A program made the position numbers and the translations under genes. The notes under the pieces were generated by a model. That model was not told the origin of the DNA. It saw nothing but the letters and a program-made list of their open reading frames with translations, and did not search any database. This document shows, piece after piece, positions 17,519 to 26,926 of a stretch of DNA of 64,000 bases. The stretch comes from Burkholderia anthina. GTDB lineage: Bacteria; Pseudomonadota; Gammaproteobacteria; Burkholderiales; Burkholderiaceae. Location of the stretch: the NCBI RefSeq assembly GCF_902498995.1, contig NZ_CABVLY010000024.1, forward strand, positions 1 to 64,000, read 5' to 3'. Every line of letters starts with the position of its first letter. Position 1 is the first letter of the stretch.

Positions 17519-20452
17519 TTACCAGCGGTATTTCGCCGAGAGTTGCCCCTTCACCACCGAGTAGTCGGACAGATTCCCTTCCACGCCGAGGCTTGCCGAC
17601 ACCGAGAATTGCCGGCTCACCTGCCCGGTCGCCCCGATGCGCACGGCGGCGCGGTCGCGCGGCACGGCGAACGAGAAGGCATTGCGATCGAGCGTCAGCG
17701 AGCGCGAACCGGGGCCGTGCCACCAGTTCGCCTCGATGAACGGCCGAAGCTCGCGTCCGGCCGACATCGCTGTGACGCCGTGCACGCGCACGCCGACGCG
17801 GGTCAGCACGTCGGTGGCGCCCTGGCCGTCGATCCGGCCGCCGGGCGCGGCGTGGGCATCCGCGCGGTAGTCCGACACGACGAGTTGCATTTCGGGCTCG
17901 ACGAAGAAACGCGTGTCGCCGCGCTCGTAGAACGGCAGCGAATAGCCCGTTTCGACCGAGCCCGTGACGGTACGCGACCGGTACGAGTCGGCCGCGAGGC
18001 TGCCGCCCACGCTGTTCGCATAGGCGCCGTACATGAACCACGCATCGACGTAGGGGCCGGTCAGGATGTCGCGGTTGCCGTACCAGGTGCCGTACAGCCC
18101 GACGTTGTAGCCAGCCACGCTGCCGCGCGAGGTGGCGTTCGTGATGCGGCGCTCGAGCGGGTTCCACAGCGGGCGCGTCGACCAGTTCGTCTGGCTGCCG
18201 TACATGCCCATCGCACCGACGCGCACGCTGCCGCCGCGACCGTCGCCGAAGCGGAACAGGTCGGCGCCTGCGTGAATCAGGCGGCCGTTGCCCGACACGC
18301 TGCGGTTGCCGCCCGACATCGACGTCATCTGGCCCTCGGCGCGCAGCCAGACCGCGCCGTCGAGCGGGCCTGCCGCGCTGGTGCGCAGCGAGCGATCGTC
18401 GCGCTGATGCAGCGTATGGATCGCCATCATCGATGCGGCATCGGCGTTTGCCATGTACGCGTCGGGTTCCGGTGCGGCGGCGCGTGGGGGCGGTGGCGGC
18501 GGCGTGATTTCCGGTTTGATCGGCGGCTCGGGTTTCGCTGCGGACACGAGATACCAGTCGTCCGGTTGTCCGCCTTGCCCGCCGCGCGCCAGCATGTAGT
18601 CGTAGCCGCCGGCGGACAACGTGCCGAAGCCTTGCCGGAAGCCGTCCGAGGCCGCGTCGAGCTTGAATGCCGCTGCATCCGTCGTGCCGCCGTTGCGGGT
18701 CTGGACGATCGGGATGCCGACGGTCGTTGGCGCGCCGTCGCCGCCGGTGCGCTTGACGATGATGCCGGTGTCGCCCGATGCGCGTCCGCCGTCGATCACG
18801 AGGCGGTCCGTGGGCGATGCATCGTCCCGCAGCGTCGTATGGAGGACGAGCTTGCCATTGCGCGCCGCATAGTCGCCCGTGACGACGAGCGTGCGCGGCG
18901 TGAGTGGCACGTCGGCAGCCGGCGTGTCGAATGCGATCGTCGAATCGTTCAGCGAGACGGAACCGACCGTCGAGTCGCCGGTGACGGTCCATTGGCTGTT
19001 CGTGTCCAGCGACAGCGAGCGAACCACGTCGGTCGCGCCGGTCCACGTGGAGGCATTGGCGAGCGTGACGTCCGTCACGGCATCCGTCGGGCTGCCGTCT
19101 TCGGTCGGCTGGTTGACGATGTCGCCGACGGCATGGGAGCGGGCGTCGAGCGTCAGGCTGACCGGCTCGCCCGACTCGGCATGCACGGACAGCAACTTGC
19201 CGTTGCCGCCGATGGCGCGCGTGCCGTTCTTCAGCACGATGGTCGCGTCGGACGCGTCGATCGCGCCGTGGCGTTCGCTGATCAGCAAGCCGTCGTCGAT
19301 CGTCAGCGTGCCGCCGTAGACGGCCGCTGCATGAGCGCCGTCGCCGGTTGCGCGCGCGCTGGTCCGCACGAGATCGATCGTGCCGCCGGCGCTCGAATAA
19401 AGCGCGACGGCTTCCTTGCCGTGGGTTTCGACGCTGGTATCGACGAGCGACGCGACGGAGTCCGTACCGGCCGACATCACGCCGCGCGCGCGCTCGCCGC
19501 TCGTCGTGATGCCGCCGCGCGTCATCGAGAACTTGCCGCCGAGGCGGGCGATCGCGCCGATCGCGCGCGCGCCGGTGGTGGTCACGAACGTATCGGTGGC
19601 ATCGACGACCGGCGTATCGGTGTATTCCTTCGATGCATAAAGCCCGTGCGCGCTTTTGCCGTGCGTGATGACGCGCGTGCGCGCGAGCTCGACGCTGCCC
19701 TCGCGCGTGTCCACGCCGAGCGCGTAGTCGCCGGCAGTTTCCAGGTACGAGTCGCTGAATGCAACGGTGGACGAGCTCGGCAGATACAGCACCGACGCAT
19801 AGTCGCCGTCCGTGCGGATATCGGTACGGGTCAGTGTCGCCCGGACGCCGCCGTAACTGATGGACAGGCCGGTGCCGAACAGGCCGCTGGTACGGATCAG
19901 CGTGTCGGACACGTCGATGGTGCCGCCCGGCGCCAGGATCGCCGTGATGCCGCTCGCTTCCTTGCCGCGCGTCACGATTACGCTGTCGGACAGCGTGAGG
20001 TGCGCATTGTTGCCGTCGACGGACGCGCCATGCGAATAGTCGCCGTCGGTATCGATGGACACGCGCTCCGCGGATGCGCTACCGCCGTTACGAAGGTCGA
20101 TGCCGACGCTGGAACTGCCGCGGGTCCGGATTTCGGTATCGCGAAGGACAACACGCGACTTGCTGCCCCACGCGGCGGCACCCGCCGAACTGTTGCCGGT
20201 CGAAAAGATGCGGGTCCGGCTGCGGGTCGTCAGCGTGCCGCCGTTGATCGCGGAAAGCACGTCTTGGCCGGGCTTGTGCGTCGAATATTCACCCGGCGCA
20301 ACTTCGAGTTCGATGCCGTCGGCTTGCTGCGCGCCACCGCCCGTGACTTGTGCAGTCGATGGCGACGACATCGCCGCACCGGCGAGCAGGGCCGAATGTG
20401 CGACGTACAGGCGCACGCGTGCTCGGGACGAGAGGAAATAACTGCGGTTCAC
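17519..20452 (-). CDS. Autotransporter with repeated beta-helix passenger and C-terminal barrel (type Va)
   Basis: Predicted surface protein of 977 residues. A signal peptide covers about residues 1-34 (ending PSTAQ). The passenger contains roughly eleven rungs of about 22 residues with the pattern D-x-x-I-x-T-x-G-x(4)-G, typical of a parallel beta-helix, then a less repetitive part, a Pro-rich linker (PPPPPP near 655-670) and a beta-barrel of about 280 residues ending in an aromatic residue (AKYRW). No protease triad was seen. The start is GTG at 20452, preceded by AAGGTGA at the right distance; the longer upstream reading lacks a signal peptide. It lies downstream of the fimbrial genes on the same strand. 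Adhesion is inferred, not shown. Confidence 0.88.
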   Translation of the reverse strand: MNRSYFLSSRARVRLYVAHSALLAGAAMSSPSTAQVTGGGAQQADGIELEVAPGEYSTHKPGQDVLSAINGGTLTTRSRTRIFSTGNSSAGAAAWGSKSRVVLRDTEIRTRGSSSVGIDLRNGGSASAERVSIDTDGDYSHGASVDGNNAHLTLSDSVIVTRGKEASGITAILAPGGTIDVSDTLIRTSGLFGTGLSISYGGVRATLTRTDIRTDGDYASVLYLPSSSTVAFSDSYLETAGDYALGVDTREGSVELARTRVITHGKSAHGLYASKEYTDTPVVDATDTFVTTTGARAIGAIARLGGKFSMTRGGITTSGERARGVMSAGTDSVASLVDTSVETHGKEAVALYSSAGGTIDLVRTSARATGDGAHAAAVYGGTLTIDDGLLISERHGAIDASDATIVLKNGTRAIGGNGKLLSVHAESGEPVSLTLDARSHAVGDIVNQPTEDGSPTDAVTDVTLANASTWTGATDVVRSLSLDTNSQWTVTGDSTVGSVSLNDSTIAFDTPAADVPLTPRTLVVTGDYAARNGKLVLHTTLRDDASPTDRLVIDGGRASGDTGIIVKRTGGDGAPTTVGIPIVQTRNGGTTDAAAFKLDAASDGFRQGFGTLSAGGYDYMLARGGQGGQPDDWYLVSAAKPEPPIKPEITPPPPPPRAAAPEPDAYMANADAASMMAIHTLHQRDDRSLRTSAAGPLDGAVWLRAEGQMTSMSGGNRSVSGNGRLIHAGADLFRFGDGRGGSVRVGAMGMYGSQTNWSTRPLWNPLERRITNATSRGSVAGYNVGLYGTWYGNRDILTGPYVDAWFMYGAYANSVGGSLAADSYRSRTVTGSVETGYSLPFYERGDTRFFVEPEMQLVVSDYRADAHAAPGGRIDGQGATDVLTRVGVRVHGVTAMSAGRELRPFIEANWWHGPGSRSLTLDRNAFSFAVPRDRAAVRIGATGQVSRQFSVSASLGVEGNLSDYSVVKGQLSAKYRW

Positions 20453-20826
20453 CAGATCACCTTTATTGTCTTGAACAGGTGAAAAGTAGTTTTGTTTAGC
20501 AGGTTTGGATATTGGACGAGTTCGAATTTTCGGAACAGACCAACGGGCGGCATGGAGAACACGTGACGCGCGACGGTGCTTCGGAACCGACTGCCTGGAT
20601 GAGGTACTGCGTTGACCCATGGCGAGTCATCCGGCGCGAGCGTTGTCGGCCTGGTTGGTTACGGAATCCTGAAAGAGGCGAGATGCAGCCACGACGGGTA
20701 GAACGACAATGCCGTCGGCATGCGGATCGATGGCGCGCTGGTTCGCCGAGGATGCCGGGGAAGGGGCGCGCGCCCCCGCGCCCCTGTGACGATCCGGCGC
20801 ACGGGACGCGCGCCGGTTCTCGGACT
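20453..20826. other. Intergenic region between autotransporter and second pilin
   Basis: No gene is supported. A perfect hairpin GGGGCGCG / CGCGCCCC with a six-base loop at 20763-20784 lies 43 bases past the pilin stop and could end the fimbrial transcript. The AT-rich segment 20460-20530 is the likely autotransporter promoter region. Confidence 0.4.
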
Positions 20827-21369
20827 TTACTGATACATGATCGAGTACATCACCGAGGTGTTCACCGTGCCTTGGCCTGCAGGGCCGCCCGTCGCGACGT
20901 ACTGAGCGTAATACGGCAGCTCTGCAGCACCGTTCGACAGTGCGACCGCCTTCGAATTTTCATCGGCCTTGCCTACGCCGATGTTGCTCGTGTCGCCGTT
21001 GAGCAGGCCGACTTCGACATTCTTCGCGGTGCCCGTTGCGTTGAACAACTGGCCGGTGGTCGAGTTGACCGTGGTGCCCGGTTCGAAGTGCGTGTAGACG
21101 TTGCCGGTTGCCGGCGAGCAGTTCGTCAGGCCGATCTTGAACGGCGTGCGGCCGGCCGTCGAGCCGCCGGTGGCGAGCGACGACGTCGACACCTTCGGCA
21201 GTGCGACGGTGAAGTCCTTGCCGCCCGTGCCGTTGCCGTTGATCGTGCAGGTCTGCGTACCGATCTGGCCGTTGATGGTGATCGTGCCGTCGGTGGCGTG
21301 TGCCACGGTGGGCAGGGTTGCTGCGGCAACGACGGCGAGTGCTGCGATGCTGGAGAGTGCGAGCTTCAT
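20827..21369 (-). CDS. Type 1 fimbrial pilin, second copy (FimA-like)
   Basis: Secreted pilin subunit assembled by chaperone-usher. The 180-residue precursor has a signal peptide ending near residue 25 (TVAHA), paired cysteines (QTCTI and LTNCSP) and the C-terminal beta-zipper with penultimate Tyr (SVMYSIMYQ). It is closely similar along its length to the first pilin of the cluster (26384-26926), for example STAGRxPF and the NATGxAKNVEVGLLN segment, so it is a duplicate. The start at MKLALS follows AGAGGATTTGAT. It lies 247 bases beyond the adhesin gene. Confidence 0.92.
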   Translation of the reverse strand: MKLALSSIAALAVVAAATLPTVAHATDGTITINGQIGTQTCTINGNGTGGKDFTVALPKVSTSSLATGGSTAGRTPFKIGLTNCSPATGNVYTHFEPGTTVNSTTGQLFNATGTAKNVEVGLLNGDTSNIGVGKADENSKAVALSNGAAELPYYAQYVATGGPAGQGTVNTSVMYSIMYQ

Positions 21370-21517
21370 ATCAAATCCTCTGGTACTGGTTGAGAAAAAA
21401 ATGGACTTCGTCATCAGGTCGCTCACCTGCCATGACAGGTCGTACGAACAACATCCGACTGGGTCCGAAAGCCAACCTTCCGATGCATCTATAAGGATTG
21501 CAAAATGGAAGGTCGTT

Positions 21518-21541
21518 CGACCATCGATCGGGCGATGGTCG
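21518..21541. other. Hairpin between fimbrial adhesin and second pilin genes
   Basis: Nine-base inverted repeat CGACCATCG / CGATGGTCG with a six-base loop, without a T run. It could act as an attenuator or mRNA-stabilising stem between the two cistrons. Confidence 0.4.
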
Positions 21542-21616
21542 TCAGTGAGTATCGGTCGCTCCGCGCTACCCGGCGACCGGTACTACCGAATTACTGTGCC
21601 ATTCGGCGTGCTGCGA

Positions 21617-22663
21617 CTACTGGTAACTCATCGTGAACGTAGCGACGCCCTTCACCGTTCCGCTGGACACCTTGCCGGTCGCGATATATTGCGCGGTCAG
21701 CGGAATGTTGCTGAGCGTTGCGGACGGGCCGACATACCATTGATTCGTGTTGCCGATGGCGGCCGAATCCGGACCGTAGCCGACGGGCTGTCCATTTCTC
21801 AAAATGCGCAGTTTCACGCCTTGCGCCGACGAATCCGGCGTGAGCGTCAGTTGATTTCCCGTATTGCCTTGGTTCGTCAAATCAGTCAGCGTCACGTAGA
21901 CGTTCGATCCGGACTTGCAATTCAGTCCGATGTTGAATCCGGTATCACCCGCGGTCATGCCCACTGTACCGAGCTTGCTCGCGGCCACCGGCGGCAATGG
22001 GAACTTGATATCCGGCGTGGTGACGGTGCAGGTCTTCGGCATGATGATCAGCTTTCCTTTGCCGGCTTCATTCCAATAGATCTGGTACTTGTATCCGTAC
22101 GTGGGACGAGCCCGGTTCTTTGCGCCTATCTGCCATATGCCGACGGTACCGTTCGGGATGACCGCGTTGTATATGCGATCGCTGGCCTTGATCAGTTCGA
22201 CCTTGATTTGGTATCGGCCTTCAATCGGTTTCGTCGTCGTATGAGGCGGTGCCCAATCCTGCGTTGCGCCGTTGTAGACCATCATGACCTCTCCGGTCTC
22301 GAGATTGGTGAAGCGCAGCCCCAGGGATTCCGGCGCGGGCAAGCTGGTCAACACATACGAAACGCCGGGAATGCCGGTGGGCCGCTGATTGTTCATGAAG
22401 TAAAACGAATATCCATACGGCGAAGTCGTATTCGCGTCGCATCGATATGGCAGCGTCAGGATCTTTGTCGCCAAAACCGTGCCGTCAGGTATGTCGCGCG
22501 GGACAAGGACGGTGCCGAAAGAGAAGCTGCGCTGATAATCGGCGCCCGTTTCGTCGTTATAGCAAGTTGGAATTTGCGCTCGGCTGGCGACTGAATACGC
22601 CGAGCCAGCGATACAAAGCGTGGTAATCAGCAGATATTTGAGCATGGTCTTTTCGTTTTGCAT
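21617..22663 (-). CDS. Fimbrial tip adhesin-like protein (two-domain, FimH position)
   Basis: Predicted tip adhesin of the fimbria. The precursor (348 residues; 342 if it begins at MLKYLLITT, 22645) has a signal peptide ending at SRAQ, a variable N-terminal domain of about 170 residues that would bind the receptor, and a C-terminal pilin domain with paired cysteines (KTCTV and LNCKSG) and the donor-strand end ATFTMSYQ. It is longer than the pilins and follows the usher, as FimH does. Base composition is visibly more AT-rich than its neighbours. The receptor is unknown. Confidence 0.85.
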   Translation of the reverse strand: MQNEKTMLKYLLITTLCIAGSAYSVASRAQIPTCYNDETGADYQRSFSFGTVLVPRDIPDGTVLATKILTLPYRCDANTTSPYGYSFYFMNNQRPTGIPGVSYVLTSLPAPESLGLRFTNLETGEVMMVYNGATQDWAPPHTTTKPIEGRYQIKVELIKASDRIYNAVIPNGTVGIWQIGAKNRARPTYGYKYQIYWNEAGKGKLIIMPKTCTVTTPDIKFPLPPVAASKLGTVGMTAGDTGFNIGLNCKSGSNVYVTLTDLTNQGNTGNQLTLTPDSSAQGVKLRILRNGQPVGYGPDSAAIGNTNQWYVGPSATLSNIPLTAQYIATGKVSSGTVKGVATFTMSYQ

Positions 22664-22708
22664 TGGGTGACATTCCGCCTGGATGGGCTTTGGGGCGTGC
22701 CGGGTTTC

Positions 22709-25432
22709 CTAGTGCGAACCGTTGCCGGAAGGAAGCTTCGCGCCAACAGCGTCGATCGAATCATCAGCCCCTTCCCGTGCATCGGTTGCTGCGGCGTTAT
22801 GCGACGCTGCAGCGTTGTCGCATGTCGATTCGACACGCGTGTACACGTCGCTCTTGCTGTGCTTGACAGGCAGTTGGTAACTGAAGGAGCAGACTTCGGT
22901 CTTGCGATTGCCCCATTTCGCCGTCAGGGTGCCGGTGTCGCCCAGGCCGCGGGCGAACAACTTGCCGCCCTGTCCGGCCAACCCGATGGTCTTGCCGTCT
23001 GCGTCGATGACGGCGCTGCCGAACGGCACAGGCGAGCCATCAGGCTGACGCATCGTCAGCAGTACTGCGCGACCGCTGACCGTCCCGAACTTGAGCTTCA
23101 CGATCGAATTCGCACGCGGCGCGACCTGCTGGCTGGTCGTCAGCATTTCGACGTCGGTCGGGATGCCCTTCGGGTCCAGTTCGACGGTGTTCATCTTGTA
23201 CGGCGTCAGATACGGGAGCACCGCGTAGCCGCGCCCGTCGATCCGCACGTCCGTGCCGTTCGTGACTTGCGCGCCGACAGCGTCTTTCGCCTCGACGATC
23301 GCGGCGGTGTCGCCGAGATCGTTGGCGAGCGTGATGCCGCCCGCGTGACCGACGAGTGCGCCCGATACGCCGGCGGACACGCTCGAGTAGCCGCTGCCGC
23401 CGGTCGCGCTGCCGGAGAACGTCGCGAACGTGCTGCGATACTGCGCATTGCCGCCGCCGGACGTCGCGCCGCCGCCGGAATTGACGTTGACGCCGTACGA
23501 GAACGCATTGGACTTTCCGACGGTGCCGGTCAGCGACGTCTGGGCGGTCGTGCCGCCCTGGCTGTTGCGTGCGACGCTCGCGCTCAGCGTCGGGGCATAC
23601 GAGCGTCGGCCGAGCGGAACCGTTACGTTCGCGTACACCTGGTTGCTCAGTTGGCCGGTGGCGCCGTCGCGTTGCCGCGAGACCGACAGGTTGTAGCTCA
23701 GGTTGAGGCCGGCGACGCGCAGGCTGTTGTTGTAGCCGAGCTGGAACTGCGTCGTCGTGCCCGGGTGATTCCAGTAGTTGACCGTCGAGCCCACCGCGAA
23801 CAGGCTGCCGCGCTTTTCGCCGAGCGTCTGATTGAGCGTCAGCTGGACCTGGTTGCGTTGCCGGTAGACGCTGTTTGTATCGTTGCCCCCGGCCGCGAGT
23901 TCGCGGGCATACATTGCGTCGCGCATGGTCCAGTAGCCGCGCGACGAGTAGCGATACGCGGCGACCGCGACGTTCGTGCCGGTCGCCTCGACGGACTTGC
24001 TGTAGCTGACGCGAACGCTTTGCCCGGTCGTTGCGGAGGCGCCCGGAATACGCGCGCTCGCATGCGTGACGTCGGCGGCGAACGCGCCGAGCGACGTATT
24101 GAGTGCCGCACCGACCAGCCCGGCCAGGTAGTTCTCCGCGACGATCGCGCCGACGTAGCCCGTTATCAGGTTGCTGATGCCGCGCTGATAAGTGGCTTGC
24201 GCGAAATTCGGATGGCGTTCGAGCTGCGGCTCGCGCAACTGCCCGAGCGCGACGCCGAACCGCGAGATGCCCGGACGCAGTGATTGCACGACGGCCGCAT
24301 ACGGCACCGTGAAGCTGTGCGTCTTGCCGTCGGCTTCGGTCACCGTGACGAGCAGGTTGCCGCCGTAGCCGGTTGCGTACAGGTCGTTGATCTCGAACGG
24401 CCCCGGCGCGACGTTGGTTTCGTACAGCACCGCGCCGTTCTGCGAAACCGAGACGTGCGCGTTGCTCGTCGCGACGCCGCGGACCACGGGTGCGTAGCCG
24501 CGCATCGAATCGGGCAGCATCCGGTCGTCGGTCTCGAGCGTGACGCCGCGCATGCCCACGCTGTCGAACAGCGTGCCGTCGGTGTAGGTCTCGCCGATCT
24601 TCAACTGGCTGCGCCAAGCCGGCAGGTCGCGTTGAACGTAGGTGTTGAGGCTTTGGTAGCGGCTGTCGCCCCGCGTTTGCGCGGTGTAGGTGCCGTTGTG
24701 CCGGAAATGCCAGTTCGCGACGTTGACGCCGGCATTCAATCCGACGTATCCCTGCGTGCTTTCGTATCCCGACGACGTATTGCGGAACACGTTGGCGTTG
24801 TACTTGAGCGTCGCGCTCGTCACGCCGCTGTCCCACAGTTCCGGACTCACGTAGCCGCGCGGATTGCGCAGCAGCGCGGCCTGCGGAATGCTCACGTTCA
24901 GCCGCAGCTCCGACATGTCGAATTCGGTCGTCGCGCCGGCCACCAGTTTGTCGACGCTCGTGCATTCGCCGGCCTGCACGCGCACCAGCTCGGCACGCGC
25001 GGCGTCGGTCAGCGCCTGATCGTCGAGGTTGAGGCGGCTCACGAGCGTGCGATCGAAGCACGGCGTCGCGTCGGTCGCGCCTGCCGCTGCATCGAAGCGC
25101 ACCGTCGAGCGGCCGGTCCACGTTTCGTTGACGTAAAGGTCGACCAGGTAGTCGCCGGCAGGCACCGGATTGCCTTTGGCGAAGCGATCGAGGTCGAGCC
25201 GCTGGCCGCGCGGTTTCATCATCAACGTGTCGTTGAACTGAACCTGCGCGACGTCGAAGCGCTCCGCCGGGGCGGCCGTCGTGTCGGCAGCCTGCGCACC
25301 GGCCGTCCAGCCGCCGAGCGTCGCCATGACGAGCAGATAGCTCGGCTTCAGCGCAAAGCGTGCGGTAGCTTCCAACGGTTGAATTTGATGATTCGCTCGC
25401 ATGAATTCGATAAATTGATGCCGCATCGTCAT
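22709..25432 (-). CDS. Fimbrial outer-membrane usher protein (FimD/PapC family)
   Basis: Outer-membrane pore that accepts chaperone-pilin complexes and extrudes the fimbria. The 907-residue precursor has a signal peptide (cleavage near GAQA, about residue 49 from the first Met; an internal Met at 25402 gives a more usual length), an N-terminal chaperone-binding domain starting with FDVAQVQFND, a 24-strand barrel with plug, and two C-terminal domains with paired cysteines near the end. It is 45 bases upstream of the adhesin gene and 83 bases after the chaperone. Confidence 0.95.
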   Translation of the reverse strand: MTMRHQFIEFMRANHQIQPLEATARFALKPSYLLVMATLGGWTAGAQAADTTAAPAERFDVAQVQFNDTLMMKPRGQRLDLDRFAKGNPVPAGDYLVDLYVNETWTGRSTVRFDAAAGATDATPCFDRTLVSRLNLDDQALTDAARAELVRVQAGECTSVDKLVAGATTEFDMSELRLNVSIPQAALLRNPRGYVSPELWDSGVTSATLKYNANVFRNTSSGYESTQGYVGLNAGVNVANWHFRHNGTYTAQTRGDSRYQSLNTYVQRDLPAWRSQLKIGETYTDGTLFDSVGMRGVTLETDDRMLPDSMRGYAPVVRGVATSNAHVSVSQNGAVLYETNVAPGPFEINDLYATGYGGNLLVTVTEADGKTHSFTVPYAAVVQSLRPGISRFGVALGQLREPQLERHPNFAQATYQRGISNLITGYVGAIVAENYLAGLVGAALNTSLGAFAADVTHASARIPGASATTGQSVRVSYSKSVEATGTNVAVAAYRYSSRGYWTMRDAMYARELAAGGNDTNSVYRQRNQVQLTLNQTLGEKRGSLFAVGSTVNYWNHPGTTTQFQLGYNNSLRVAGLNLSYNLSVSRQRDGATGQLSNQVYANVTVPLGRRSYAPTLSASVARNSQGGTTAQTSLTGTVGKSNAFSYGVNVNSGGGATSGGGNAQYRSTFATFSGSATGGSGYSSVSAGVSGALVGHAGGITLANDLGDTAAIVEAKDAVGAQVTNGTDVRIDGRGYAVLPYLTPYKMNTVELDPKGIPTDVEMLTTSQQVAPRANSIVKLKFGTVSGRAVLLTMRQPDGSPVPFGSAVIDADGKTIGLAGQGGKLFARGLGDTGTLTAKWGNRKTEVCSFSYQLPVKHSKSDVYTRVESTCDNAAASHNAAATDAREGADDSIDAVGAKLPSGNGSH

Positions 25433-25515
25433 ATTGCGAGCGACGGTCTGCCGGCGCCGGCGCGATTACGCGCCGTCGATCAGCGACGGATTGAGTCAGG
25501 AATGCCTGGGTGGCG

Positions 25516-26280
25516 TCAGTGCGCTTTCTTCGGCGCGTAGCTGCCTTCGATGCCCGCGCCGTAGTCGTTGAGGAACGTGTAATCGACCTCGATCGGTGCG
25601 CCCGGCATCGATTGCACGTTGCCGACGTCGAACTGCTCGGTCGCGCCAGGCTTGACCATGCCGCCCTTGTCGTCAGTCCAGGTCGTGCCGCCGGACTTGA
25701 CGGTGAGCTTGGTGAACGTCACGTGGTAAGGCGTGGGGTTCTTCGCCTGCAGCGCATAGCCGCCACCGGCTTTCGGTGCGAAATTCCAGGTCACCTTTTC
25801 CGCGGATTCGTCGGCGACGCCTTGCAGCGCGGCTGGGCGGAAGAACAGCTTGATGCGCGAGCGGAACGCGAGTTGCAGCAGGTTCGGCGTATTGGCGTCG
25901 TCCGCGGCCTGCGGCGGGACGTCGAGCACGTTGAGCCAGTACAGCGTTTCCTTGTCCTGTGCGAGCGGTTCCTGCGTGTAGATCAGCCGCAGGCTCTGGC
26001 CTTTCTTCGGATCCAGACGGAACAACGGCGGTGTCAGCATGAACGGCACTTTGGATTCGTCGGGCAGCGCGTTCGCGTTGCCGTCGTCGATCCAGGCTTG
26101 CACGAGCGACGGGCGATCGCCTTCGTTGGTCAGCTTGACCGTGACCTCACGCTCCTTTTCCGGATACACCACGCGCGTTCCACCGATCACGACGCTGGCG
26201 TCTGCCGTTGCCGCGCCGAACAGCGACACGGCCAGCGCCGCGGTGCCCACGCTCAGACTCAAGTTCGTTGGCATTCTCAT
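25516..26280 (-). CDS. Periplasmic fimbrial chaperone (FimC/PapD family)
   Basis: Binds pilin subunits by donor-strand complementation and delivers them to the usher. The 254-residue precursor has a signal peptide ending about residue 29 (ATADA), then two Ig-like domains. The first begins VVIGGTRVVYPEKEREVTV with the conserved Arg-Val-Tyr segment, and LLQLAFRSRIKLFFRPAAL carries the conserved Arg/Lys and FRP motif. It lies between the first pilin and the usher. Confidence 0.95.
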   Translation of the reverse strand: MRMPTNLSLSVGTAALAVSLFGAATADASVVIGGTRVVYPEKEREVTVKLTNEGDRPSLVQAWIDDGNANALPDESKVPFMLTPPLFRLDPKKGQSLRLIYTQEPLAQDKETLYWLNVLDVPPQAADDANTPNLLQLAFRSRIKLFFRPAALQGVADESAEKVTWNFAPKAGGGYALQAKNPTPYHVTFTKLTVKSGGTTWTDDKGGMVKPGATEQFDVGNVQSMPGAPIEVDYTFLNDYGAGIEGSYAPKKAH

Positions 26281-26383
26281 CGCCGATTTCTCCTTGTAGA
26301 TAAACAGACTCGCTGGTGATTGGGAGGGCGACCCGCGCGCCGCCGCTGAATCGCGGGCGCGGGCCGCCGGTCGCGAAGCCGGA

Positions 26384-26926
26384 TTACTGGTACGAGACCG
26401 AGTACATGACCGACGTGCCGACCTTGCCGGCCGTCGCGGCGCCGCCGGTCGCGACGTATTGCGCGAAATAGTTGAGCTCTGCCGCGCCGCCCGCGATCGG
26501 CACGGTTTGCGAGTTCTGCTGCGCTTGCGCCGCGCCGAGCTTGATGTTCGAGCCGTCCTTGTTCAGCAGGCCGACCTCGACGTTCTTCGCGTCACCCGTC
26601 GCGTTGAACAACTGGCCCGTTTGCGAGTTGACCGTCGTGCCCGGCTCGAAGTACACCGATGCGTTGCCCGAATTCGGCGAGCAGTTCGACAGGTTGATGC
26701 GGAACGGCTTGCGGCCGGCCGTCGAACCCGGCACGGAGAGCGCCGACGTCGACACGGTGGGCAGCGTGACGGTGAAATCCTTGCCGCCGCCGTCGCCCGA
26801 GATGTTGCAGGTTTGGGCGGTGATTTCGCCGGTGATCGTGATCGTGCCGTCAGCTGCCTGAGCCGACGAGGCAGCGGCGAGGAGACCTGCTGTCGCCATC
26901 AGAATGGAAAGTGCTTTTTTGGACAT
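26384..26926 (-). CDS. Major type 1 fimbrial pilin (FimA-like)
   Basis: Likely major shaft subunit. The 180-residue precursor has a signal peptide ending AQAAD at about 25, the cysteine pair (TCNI, LSNCSP) and the C-terminal beta-zipper SVMYSVSYQ. First gene of the pilin-chaperone-usher-adhesin-pilin cluster. The upstream 540 bases carry no gene and presumably hold its promoter. The second pilin (20827-21369) is a close copy. Confidence 0.95.
   Translation of the reverse strand: MSKKALSILMATAGLLAAASSAQAADGTITITGEITAQTCNISGDGGGKDFTVTLPTVSTSALSVPGSTAGRKPFRINLSNCSPNSGNASVYFEPGTTVNSQTGQLFNATGDAKNVEVGLLNKDGSNIKLGAAQAQQNSQTVPIAGGAAELNYFAQYVATGGAATAGKVGTSVMYSVSYQ

Noticed and set aside
17543..20482. 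A 979-codon plus-strand frame
   Set aside because: Antisense to the autotransporter; composition is that of a shadow frame.
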